Below the pieces are notes generated by a model. The model ran no database searches, was not told the DNA's origin, and worked only from the letters and a program-made list of their open reading frames with translations. A stretch of DNA of 64,000 bases from JADGHX01 sp037200125 (GTDB lineage Bacteria > Pseudomonadota > Gammaproteobacteria > Steroidobacterales > Steroidobacteraceae), in assembly GCA_037200125.1 (NCBI GenBank), contig JBBCGS010000003.1, positions 1 to 64,000 on the forward strand, given 5' to 3'. How positions within the stretch are numbered: position 1 is the first letter of the stretch; the number at the start of each line of letters is the position of its first letter. Shown piece after piece: positions 1 to 9,231 of the stretch. The position numbers were made by a program, and so were the translations under genes.

Positions 1-1065
1 CTCCCGACACCCAGCAAGCCGCGCCGCTCGGAAGGGCTGCTGATCGGCGCGCCGATCAATCGCGATTTCACGTTCGCGTCGTTCGTGGAAGGCAAGAGCA
101 ATCAGCTCGCGCGCGCCGCCGCCTATCAGGTGGCGGAAAACCCGGGGCATACCTACAACCCACTGTTTCTGTACGGCGGCGTCGGCCTGGGCAAGACGCA
201 CCTGATGCATGCCATCGCCCACATGATCAAAGAGCGCGACCCGGACGCACGCGTGGCATATGTTCATTCGGAGCGTTTCGTCAGCGACATGGTGCGGGCG
301 CTCCAGCACAACCACATCAACGAGTTCAAATCGGCGTATCGCTCGCTCGATGCGCTCCTGATCGACGACATTCAGTTCTTCGCGGACAAGGACCGTTCGC
401 AGGAAGAGTTCTTCCACACATTCAACGCGCTGCTGGAAGGCCAGCATCACGTGATCCTGAGCTGCGATCGCTATCCGAAGGAAGTCGACGGACTCGAAGA
501 GCGCCTGAAGTCCCGGTTCGGCTGGGGGCTCACGGTGGCGATCGAACCGCCGGAGCTCGAGACGTGCGTGGCCATTCTCATGACGAAGGCGCAGGGCGCC
601 GGCGTCGCGCTGCCCGAAGAGGTGGCGTTCTTCATTGCCAAGCGCATTCGCTCGAACGTTCGTGAGCTCGAAGGCGCGCTGCGGCGGGTGATCGCGAACT
701 CGCGGTTCACCGGACATCCGATCACGCTGGAATTTACGCGTGAGGCGCTGAAAGACCTGCTTTCGCTGCAGGCGAAGCTCGTCACGATCGAGAACATCCA
801 GAAGACTGTCGCTGACTACTTCAAGGTTCGCGTAGCAGATCTGCTGTCGAAGCGACGCAGTCGTTCAGTTGCGCGGCCCCGGCAGGTTGCGATGGCACTC
901 TCCAAAGAGTTGACGAGTCACAGTCTCCCGGAGATCGGCGATGCGTTTGGCGGCAGGGATCACACGACCGTGCTTCACGCCTGCAAGCGCATCAAGGAGC
1001 TTCGTGGTGAAGAGCAGCGCATGGCGGAAGACTATTCGAATTTGTTGAGGACACTGGCCGGATGA
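1..1065 (+). CDS. dnaA: Chromosomal replication initiator DnaA (5' end outside window)
   Basis: DnaA is the AAA+ ATPase that binds DnaA boxes at oriC, opens the duplex and loads the replicative helicase. The frame is open from base 1, so the N-terminal part (helicase-interaction domain and linker) lies outside the window and 354 residues are visible. Visible marks are the start of the AAA+ core (NRDFTFASFVEGKSN), Walker A GGVGLGKTHL, Walker B LLIDDIQF, and the C-terminal domain IV signature DHTTVLHACKRI that reads the DnaA box. The internal GTG at 85 is not a real start, because conserved DnaA sequence precedes it. It heads the dnaA-dnaN-recF-gyrB series and is followed by a 265-bp AT-rich gap that may be the origin. 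Confidence 0.97.
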   Translation, partial: LPTPSKPRRSEGLLIGAPINRDFTFASFVEGKSNQLARAAAYQVAENPGHTYNPLFLYGGVGLGKTHLMHAIAHMIKERDPDARVAYVHSERFVSDMVRALQHNHINEFKSAYRSLDALLIDDIQFFADKDRSQEEFFHTFNALLEGQHHVILSCDRYPKEVDGLEERLKSRFGWGLTVAIEPPELETCVAILMTKAQGAGVALPEEVAFFIAKRIRSNVRELEGALRRVIANSRFTGHPITLEFTREALKDLLSLQAKLVTIENIQKTVADYFKVRVADLLSKRRSRSVARPRQVAMALSKELTSHSLPEIGDAFGGRDHTTVLHACKRIKELRGEEQRMAEDYSNLLRTLAG

Positions 1066-1084
1066 CGCTTCGATTTTTCCTGTC

Positions 1085-1330
1085 AGAATCCTGTGCACAG
1101 GCCTGTGGGTTTACCTGTTCGTTTCCTGTGGATGAAGTTGGGGATAAAGTTACGCACAGGACGTGCACAGCTCATCCAGATGTCGTTCCATCGGTTATGG
1201 GTCCCAGAAAGTGGATCAACGCATTGACCCCGTTCGACAAATATTTCTATCCCCGCAATTCACAGGCCTTATTGCAATAACAATCAGGATCTTTAAATCC
1301 TAAGATTAGATATTAAGAGAAGAGTTATTC
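1085..1330. other. oriC: Candidate replication origin (oriC) in the dnaA-dnaN gap
   Basis: The gap between dnaA and dnaN has two parts. The left part carries DnaA-box-like words: TGTGGATGA at 1127-1135 and TGGGGATAA at 1139-1147 (each one mismatch from TGTGGATAA), plus the 12-bp palindrome CCTGTGCACAGG at 1090-1101 and further CGCACAGG/GTGCACAG words to about 1170. The right part (about 1236-1330) is strikingly AT-rich for this genome and contains GATCTTTAAATCC at 1288-1300, reminiscent of the E. coli 13-mer unwinding motif. Box cluster plus AT-rich tract is the usual oriC plan. No perfect DnaA box is seen, and the gap upstream of dnaA (outside the window) is the alternative site. Confidence 0.5.
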
Positions 1331-2431
1331 ATGAAGCTCACAGCGTCTCGCGAAGACATCCTGAACCCCCTGCAGAGCGTGATCGGCGTAGTCGAACGCC
1401 GGCAGACGATGCCTGTACTGGCGAACGTGTTGCTTTCAGCGCGTGACGACAAGTTGAGCATTACCGGCACGGATCTCGAGGTGGAACTCGTCGCCACTGC
1501 GACTGCCAGTGTGCAGACCGCAGGCGACATCACCGTTCCCGGTCGCAAGCTGCTCGACATTTTCAAAGCGCTGCCCGAGAAGACGAGCGTCACGCTCAGC
1601 ACCGAAGGGGATCGCGTTTCGCTGAAGGGCGGCAGGAGCCGCTTCACGCTGTCCACTTTGCCGGCCGCGGAGTTCCCCGTGGTCGACGAGATTAACGCCC
1701 AGCAGACGCTCACCGTCAGCCAGGGAGAGTTTCGGAGGCTCATCGACAAGACGCATTTCTCGATGGCCCAGCAAGACGTGCGGTACTACCTGAACGGCAT
1801 GCTGCTCGAGACCGAAGGCAAATCGCTTCGCGCGGTGGCCACTGACGGGCATCGGCTGGCGCTTTGTGAGACCGAGCTCGAGACGCGCGCGAAGACGGCG
1901 CAGCAGGTCATCGTGCCGCGCAAGGGTGTGCTGGAGCTGCAGCGGATCCTGGGTGCCGAGGGCACGCTCGAACTGGCTGTTGGCACGAATCACGTGCGTG
2001 CGCAGGTCGGCAATATTCGCTTTACATCCAAGTTAATTGACGGCCGTTTCCCCGAATATGGGCGCGTGATCCCGGCAAATCCCACCAAAGCGATAGAAGC
2101 CGACCGGGATGTGCTTCGGGCCGCCTTGCAACGAACCGCGATTCTTTCGAACGAGAAGTACCGCGGAATTCGCCTCGTGTTGAAGAAAGATCTGCTCACG
2201 TTGCAGGCTCATAACCCCGAGCAGGAAGAAGCCGAGGATCAGATCGAGGTTGTCTTTGCCGGCGCGGACGAGCTGGAGGTGGGCTTCAACGTGAACTACC
2301 TGCTGGATGCGCTCGCAGCGATCGAAACCGAGAGGGTGGAGATCGGGCTGACCGACGCGAACAGCAGCTGCCTCATCCGCTCACCTGGCAACACGACGGC
2401 CCGGTACGTTGTGATGCCGATGCGGCTCTGA
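1331..2431 (+). CDS. dnaN: DNA polymerase III beta subunit (sliding clamp)
   Basis: DnaN forms the ring-shaped dimer that tethers DNA polymerase III and other repair enzymes to DNA. The protein is 366 residues, the usual length for a proteobacterial clamp, and starts MKLTASREDILNPLQSVIGV. It shows the typical three-repeat fold sequence, including TLPAAEFPVVDE near residue 115 and the C-terminal VMPMRL that closes the last clamp domain. The ATG at 1331 is preceded by AGAGAAG. It lies downstream of dnaA in the same direction. Unusually, it is separated from recF by about 400 bp of repeat-rich DNA, so a recF promoter in that gap is likely. Confidence 0.97.
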   Translation: MKLTASREDILNPLQSVIGVVERRQTMPVLANVLLSARDDKLSITGTDLEVELVATATASVQTAGDITVPGRKLLDIFKALPEKTSVTLSTEGDRVSLKGGRSRFTLSTLPAAEFPVVDEINAQQTLTVSQGEFRRLIDKTHFSMAQQDVRYYLNGMLLETEGKSLRAVATDGHRLALCETELETRAKTAQQVIVPRKGVLELQRILGAEGTLELAVGTNHVRAQVGNIRFTSKLIDGRFPEYGRVIPANPTKAIEADRDVLRAALQRTAILSNEKYRGIRLVLKKDLLTLQAHNPEQEEAEDQIEVVFAGADELEVGFNVNYLLDALAAIETERVEIGLTDANSSCLIRSPGNTTARYVVMPMRL

Positions 2432-2834
2432 TCGGGCGGGCTGCGTGCCCCGGTCGTTCCGTGTGGCAGTGCCATCTCCCGCCGCCTGAGAGCCTGATGG
2501 GCGCCGCCAGTGTCGGGTTGGCGGGCGCGGAATCCATTGCGCCTCGTGGCGTCTTACTCGGCGAAACGCGAGATCTCTCAGCGCGGAAAATCCTGCTTCC
2601 CCGGCACGGGAGTTCGCTCGGCGCCGTCGAAGTAGCTTCCGCCGTACGCGACCTATCTTCCGGCGCGGCGGAAGCTACTTCCCCGGCGCGGAAGTTCGTT
2701 CGGCGCGGCGGAAGCTACTTCCCCGGCACGGAAGTTCGTTCGGCGTCGCAGATCCTCTTCCGGGGACATCCCGCCTCTTTCAGCCCGGCGGACCGTTTCT
2801 CGGCGCGGGTCGATGTTGTTATCCGGCCGACCCC
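2432..2834. other. Non-coding dnaN-recF gap, repeat-rich
   Basis: This 403-bp gap contains no convincing gene. A 125-codon open frame (2461-2838) spans it, but it begins with GTG, has no recognisable domain, and reads the same 40-bp tandem repeat in two different frames, which argues against coding. The centre holds the tandem and palindromic repeats listed separately. The remainder is GC-rich sequence with scattered CTTCC/GGAAG words. Confidence 0.6.
2581..2740. repeat. 40-bp tandem repeat with palindromic GGAAGCTACTTCC cores
   Basis: Positions 2661-2700 and 2701-2740 are two adjacent 40-bp copies differing at one base (G/A in the middle of CCCCGGCRCGGAAG). A degenerate earlier copy lies at about 2581-2623. 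Each good copy holds the palindrome GGAAGCTACTTCC, and an inverted variant GAAGTAGCTTCC lies at about 2628-2640. The unit length is not a multiple of three. A structural or protein-binding role near the origin is possible but not shown. Confidence 0.8.
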
Positions 2835-3893
2835 ATGAGCCTCGCCGAGTTTTCCGCAGAGAACGTGCGCTGCCTCAGGCGCGCGGAACTGGCCCTCCAC
2901 CCAGGTCATAACCTCATCTGGGGGGGCAATGCGTCGGGCAAGACGTCGCTCCTGGAGTCGGTGTTTCTGCTCGGCCGCGGTCGATCGTTTCGTACGCGAA
3001 GCTCGGAGCGGTTGATCCGTCATGGAGAGCCGCATCTGCGGGTGTTCGGGCGCCTGGCAGCGGAGCCACCCGTTCCGGTGGGTCTCGAGGTATCACGCAA
3101 GGAAGGTACGGTCGCGAAGGTGGCAGGCGCCTTCGTCTCGTCACTCGCGGAGCTATCGCGGGCATTCGCCGTTCAGGTCATCGAGCCGGGCGTACACAAG
3201 TTGATCGAAGAGGGCGGCCAGCGCCGTCGTCGCTGGATGGACTGGGCGGTGTTCCACGTGGAACCAAACTTCATCGATGTCTGGTCGCGCTATGCACGCG
3301 CGCTCAAGCAGCGGAACACCGCCCTACGAATCTCTCCCGATCAGGCGAGCGCCTGGGACCCGGAGCTGGTCCGCCTCGGTGAACAGATCTCCCAGCTCCG
3401 CCGTGACTTCATGATCCGGCTCCAGCCGTACTGGACCGAGATCAGCCGCGAGCTCACCGACCTCGACGTGGATCTGTACTTTTCGCAAGGCTGGGCGGCC
3501 GACACTTCGTTGGCCGCCGCGCTCACTGCGAGCCGCGACCGCGACGTCGCGAGGGGGATCACCCACGTCGGCGCCCATCGTGCCGATATCGTGGTCCGCT
3601 TGGAGAAGGGCCTTGCTCGCGAGACGCTCTCGCGCGGTCAGCAGAAGTTGATCGCAGCAGCCATGACCCTGGCCCAGCTGAATCTCATCCGCGAACTCAC
3701 GGGCACTATCCCGACCTTGCTTCTGGATGATCCCGCCGCCGAACTGGATCGCTCCCGCCTCGCGCGATTCGTCGCCCAGGTACGCCGACTTCAGTGCCAG
3801 CTGGTGGTGACTTCCTTGTCTCCCGAAACGAGCCTTTTCGGCCAACCAGATAGGGTGTTTCACGTGGAACAAGGTGAGCTCCGGCCGGTATAA
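2835..3893 (+). CDS. recF: DNA replication and repair protein RecF
   Basis: RecF is an SMC-like ATPase that helps load RecA at gapped DNA in the RecFOR pathway. The 352-residue protein has Walker A GGNASGKTS at about residues 31-39, the ABC signature LSRGQQKLIAAAMTLAQ near 260-276, and Walker B TLLLDDPAAELD. The length fits the family (about 350-370). The ATG at 2835 begins MSLAEFSAENVRCLRRAELALHPG-like sequence, as expected for RecF N-termini. Twenty-seven bases separate it from gyrB. Two parS-like palindromes lie inside its reading frame, at 3250 and 3856. Confidence 0.96.
   Translation: MSLAEFSAENVRCLRRAELALHPGHNLIWGGNASGKTSLLESVFLLGRGRSFRTRSSERLIRHGEPHLRVFGRLAAEPPVPVGLEVSRKEGTVAKVAGAFVSSLAELSRAFAVQVIEPGVHKLIEEGGQRRRRWMDWAVFHVEPNFIDVWSRYARALKQRNTALRISPDQASAWDPELVRLGEQISQLRRDFMIRLQPYWTEISRELTDLDVDLYFSQGWAADTSLAAALTASRDRDVARGITHVGAHRADIVVRLEKGLARETLSRGQQKLIAAAMTLAQLNLIRELTGTIPTLLLDDPAAELDRSRLARFVAQVRRLQCQLVVTSLSPETSLFGQPDRVFHVEQGELRPV
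3250..3265. promoter_or_regulatory. parS: parS-like ParB-binding palindrome 1
   Basis: TGTTCCACGTGGAACC contains the perfect 14-bp palindrome GTTCCACGTGGAAC. This matches the well-known bacterial parS consensus (TGTTNCACGTGNAACA) at all but the last base. It lies inside recF, roughly 2 kb from the candidate oriC, the expected neighbourhood for centromere-like ParB sites. The parAB genes are not in the window. Confidence 0.75.
3856..3871. promoter_or_regulatory. parS: parS-like ParB-binding palindrome 2
   Basis: TGTTTCACGTGGAACA, near the 3' end of recF, fits the parS consensus with one asymmetry (TTTC against GGAA). It lies about 600 bp from the first site. Two close sites near the origin are typical of chromosomal parS clusters. 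Confidence 0.75.
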
Positions 3894-3920
3894 TGCGCGC
3901 CCCCTCCGCCGGGCCAATTC

Positions 3921-6338
<2,418 letters not shown>

Positions 6339-6350
6339 TCCAGATCAGGG

Positions 6351-6378
6351 CGATATCGGGTGTTCAAGCCCGATATCG
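6351..6378. terminator. Hairpin between convergent gyrB and galM
   Basis: CGATATCGGG at 6351-6360 and CCCGATATCG at 6369-6378 form a perfect 10-bp stem with an 8-base loop, just after the gyrB stop and before the galM stop. There is no clear T-run on either side, so it may act as an mRNA 3' end structure and not as a strong intrinsic terminator. Confidence 0.5.
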
Positions 6379-6405
6379 TCAAGATCGCGGCATATATCGA
6401 CGTAG

Positions 6406-7401
6406 CTACGCCTGTTCGCCGAAGCGGTAGATCAAGGTCGAGCGGAAGATCGACCCCGCTTCGAGCACGCACGGCGGAAAAGAAGGCTCGTTCACCGCGT
6501 TCGGAAACCCTTCCGGCTCGAGGCAAATACCGTGGAGACCGGGATGTCCCGTGCGCAGGTGTTGCCCACCGTAGAACTGAATACCTGGCCGCTCGCTGTG
6601 AATCGTCATCCTGACGCCGCTCGATAGCGACTGAAGCTCGGCATCGCAATCCCGCGGAGAATCGAGCACCCAGCAGTGATCGTAGCCAGCCGCGTGCGCG
6701 AGCTGAGGATGCGTGCCGGGCGCCGGTGCCACTACCGATCGCGCGGAACGAAAGTCGAACGGCGTGCCGTCAACTCTCGCCAGTTGCCCAGTGGGAATCA
6801 TTCGAGAGTCCTTCACCGGAAGAAATCGCGACGCCGGTATTCGCAGATTCATGTCGTCTGCGAAATTGAAGTACGGGTGGTACGTCAGATTCAGCGGCGT
6901 GGCTTCGTCACTCTGCGCTTCGAACTCCAGGCGCAGCTCGCTGCCTTCGACGGTGAACTCCACCGTCATTTCCAGATTCCCGGGATAACCTTCCTCGCCG
7001 TCCGGCGAGCTCAATCCGAGCAGCAATCGATGACGGGGCGCGTTCTGCAATCCCAGCACACGCCAGAGTCTTTTCCCGAAGCCGAGATCGCCTCCGTGCA
7101 GATGATTCGGCCCGTCGTTCGCGGTGAGTCGATATTCGCGACCCTTGAGATCGAAGCGCGCTCCGCCGATCCGATTCGCAACGCGCCCGACGAGAACTCC
7201 CTGGAACGTGCGGTCGCGCAGATACGCGTCCAGATCTGGCAGCGTGATGGTCAGCTCGCGCAGCACCCCTCGCGATGGGAATACCAGCCGCCGCAGGATG
7301 CCGCCGAATGTGAGCACCTGTGCCTGTAATCCTCCGCGCGCGCCGAGCGTGATCGCTTGAACTTCCCGCGTGCCATCCAGCACGCCGAATGCCTCAATCA
7401 T
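6406..7401 (-). CDS. galM: Aldose 1-epimerase (galactose mutarotase)
   Basis: GalM interconverts the alpha and beta anomers of galactose and other aldoses. The 331-residue protein shows the family landmarks: NDGPNHLHGG (substrate-binding Asn and His, about residue 93), TYHPYFN (catalytic His, about 180), and LEPEGFPNAVN (catalytic Glu, about 296). No signal peptide is seen, so it is cytoplasmic. It starts 19 bp after the stop of a periplasmic sugar-binding lipoprotein gene on the same strand, so the two are probably co-transcribed. That suggests handling of an imported hexose, although no kinase, permease or ABC ATPase gene is nearby. Confidence 0.9.
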   Translation of the reverse strand: MIEAFGVLDGTREVQAITLGARGGLQAQVLTFGGILRRLVFPSRGVLRELTITLPDLDAYLRDRTFQGVLVGRVANRIGGARFDLKGREYRLTANDGPNHLHGGDLGFGKRLWRVLGLQNAPRHRLLLGLSSPDGEEGYPGNLEMTVEFTVEGSELRLEFEAQSDEATPLNLTYHPYFNFADDMNLRIPASRFLPVKDSRMIPTGQLARVDGTPFDFRSARSVVAPAPGTHPQLAHAAGYDHCWVLDSPRDCDAELQSLSSGVRMTIHSERPGIQFYGGQHLRTGHPGLHGICLEPEGFPNAVNEPSFPPCVLEAGSIFRSTLIYRFGEQA

Positions 7402-7420
7402 TCTTCAGTCATCTCGCTGA

Positions 7421-8389
7421 TCAGTACCGTCGCGTCGGCAGTGCTTCCAGCGCCGACTCCTTCGGAAAAACGAATTCCTGGACCACGAGCCGATGCGGAA
7501 GGCGCCGATGCGCAACGACGTCCTTCACCACACCCATGAGCTGCGGCCCGATCAGCGGATTGCTCTCGACGGTGACGCTGAGCTTCCCGGCAACCATGGC
7601 TTCGAACGCGCCCCGGATTCCATCGACGGAAATGATGGTGATGTCCTTGCCCGGACGCAGCCGCGCCTCTTCGAGAGCCTGGATGGCACCGAGTGCCATC
7701 TCGTCGTTGTGAGCGTAGACGACCTTGATTCCTTTTCCTTCGGCGGCGAGCAACGCCTTCATCGCCGCTCTGCCGCCAGCGTGTGTGAAGTTCCCCGCCT
7801 GCGCGCGAACGATCTGGAAATGAGGATCCGTGTCGATGACCTCGTGAAAGCCGCGCCCGCGGTCGGTGCTCAGCAAGGATCCTTCCGTGCCCAGCAACTC
7901 CACGATGTTGGTCTGGCCGGAACGCCCGAGCGTGTTCTCCAGCAGCCATCGAGCGGCGTTACGCCCCTGCTCCACGAAATCCGAACCGAGCATCGTCGTG
8001 TAGAGCGAGCGGTCGCCCACTTGCACTGTGCGCTCTGTCAGCACGACCGGGATTCCGGCCTTCTTCGCCTCGCGAAGCACGGCGTCCCATCCTGTCTCGC
8101 TCACCGGCGTGAATGCGATGACGTCGACGCGCTTCGCGATGAACGATCGAAGCGCGACGATCTGGTCTTCCTGCCCCGCGCCCGCATCGGCAAAGTGCAG
8201 CTGAATGCCGCTCCTCTGCGCTGCGGTCTTGATGGATTCGCTATTGGCGGTACGCCAGGTGCCTTCCACGCCGGCCTGACTGAATCCGAGAACGATCGTC
8301 TCGTTCTTCGGGCTGCAGCCACAGAGAAACGCCGCGAGACAGGCGCCAGCGATTGCCAGTGTGGAAAGAGCAGCGGTCCTGCGATTCAT
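7421..8389 (-). CDS. Sugar-binding periplasmic lipoprotein (YtfQ-like, type 1 periplasmic binding protein)
   Basis: This 322-residue protein is a solute-binding protein of the ribose/galactofuranose type. The N-terminus MNRRTAALSTLAIAGACLAAFLCGC is a lipoprotein signal with Cys at about 25, so it should be membrane-anchored in the periplasm. IVLGFSQAGVEGTWRTANSE is very close to YtfQ-family starts, and the C-terminal half has VVYAHNDEMALGAIQALEEA and ISVDGIRGAFEAMVAGKLS, typical of the fold. Such proteins normally feed an ABC importer, but no permease or ATPase gene adjoins. The only partner is galM downstream. It may serve a distant transporter or act in sensing. Confidence 0.85.
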   Translation of the reverse strand: MNRRTAALSTLAIAGACLAAFLCGCSPKNETIVLGFSQAGVEGTWRTANSESIKTAAQRSGIQLHFADAGAGQEDQIVALRSFIAKRVDVIAFTPVSETGWDAVLREAKKAGIPVVLTERTVQVGDRSLYTTMLGSDFVEQGRNAARWLLENTLGRSGQTNIVELLGTEGSLLSTDRGRGFHEVIDTDPHFQIVRAQAGNFTHAGGRAAMKALLAAEGKGIKVVYAHNDEMALGAIQALEEARLRPGKDITIISVDGIRGAFEAMVAGKLSVTVESNPLIGPQLMGVVKDVVAHRRLPHRLVVQEFVFPKESALEALPTRRY

Positions 8390-8457
8390 CGCCCCAGCAT
8401 TCCCTGTGACACGGGCCCGCGATATTCATGTTCGCGTTCGAAGGTTCGGGCCGACCC

Positions 8458-9225
8458 CTACGACAACGTGGCGATCTTCGATTCGATCCACTGCTGCGCG
8501 CGTTCGTTCACTTCGCGCGGATCCGCGCCGGCGGGATCGATCGGCGGCCCGATGACCAGGCGGACCGTGCCGGACCTCTTGAACAACCCACGCCGCGGCC
8601 AGTAGTGCCCCGCATTGTGCGCCACCGGCACAATGAGATGTCCCGCTTCACGCGCAAGCAGCGTGCCGCTCACGCCGTACCGGCGAGTCTGACCCGGCGG
8701 CATGCGGGTGCCTTCGGGAAAAACCATGATCCAGTCGCCTTCCGCGAGCCGCTGCTTGCCCTGCTCGACGACCTGCGCGACTGCGGAACCGCCGGTCTTG
8801 CGATTGATCGCGATCGCATGAAGCTGGCGTATCCCCCAACCCACGAACGGAATCCACAGCAGTTCGCGTTTCAACACCCATACCTGCCGCGGGAACACGA
8901 CGGCCATCGCGATGGTTTCCCACGACGACGAGTGCTTCCACAGCGCGATGTGATTGCCGGGAGGCATGTTCTCCTGGCCTTCGATCACATAGTCGAGCCG
9001 GCACGTCCACCGCAGCACCGTCAGCAGTGAGTTCGCCCAGAATCTCGCCAGCACGAACCGCCGCGGAAACGGCAGCATCGAGCAGGCGATGACGAAGAAG
9101 ATCGCGTAGAAGAAGGTGAACAGGAACAGGAACGCCGTGAAGATGAGCGAGCCGAAAATGCGCACGGAGCCGGGCGCTTCGGCCTTCGCCACCCCGTCTG
9201 CAGTAGCCTTCCCGATATCGTTCAT
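8458..9225 (-). CDS. plsC: 1-acyl-sn-glycerol-3-phosphate acyltransferase
   Basis: PlsC transfers an acyl chain to lysophosphatidic acid, giving phosphatidic acid in the inner membrane. The 255-residue protein has a hydrophobic N-terminal segment (about residues 26-50, SLIFTAFLFLFTFFYAIFF). It has the acyltransferase block ALWKHSSSWET, whose H-x4-E is the variant seen in many beta/gammaproteobacterial members in place of H-x4-D, and block III VFPEGTRMPPG. It starts 6 bp after the glyS stop, so it belongs to a glyQ-glyS-plsC operon. The gmhB gene that often lies between glyS and plsC is absent. Confidence 0.9.
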   Translation of the reverse strand: MNDIGKATADGVAKAEAPGSVRIFGSLIFTAFLFLFTFFYAIFFVIACSMLPFPRRFVLARFWANSLLTVLRWTCRLDYVIEGQENMPPGNHIALWKHSSSWETIAMAVVFPRQVWVLKRELLWIPFVGWGIRQLHAIAINRKTGGSAVAQVVEQGKQRLAEGDWIMVFPEGTRMPPGQTRRYGVSGTLLAREAGHLIVPVAHNAGHYWPRRGLFKRSGTVRLVIGPPIDPAGADPREVNERAQQWIESKIATLS

Positions 9226-9231
9226 GCGGTC

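Noticed and set aside
2461..2838. 125-codon open frame in the dnaN-recF gap
   Set aside because: No domain, GTG start, and the frame reads the same tandem repeat in two frames; typical chance frame in GC-rich DNA.
8900..8960. Missing catalytic Asp in PlsC (H-x4-E)
   Set aside because: The Glu variant is common in related proteobacterial PlsC proteins, so it is not evidence of inactivity.
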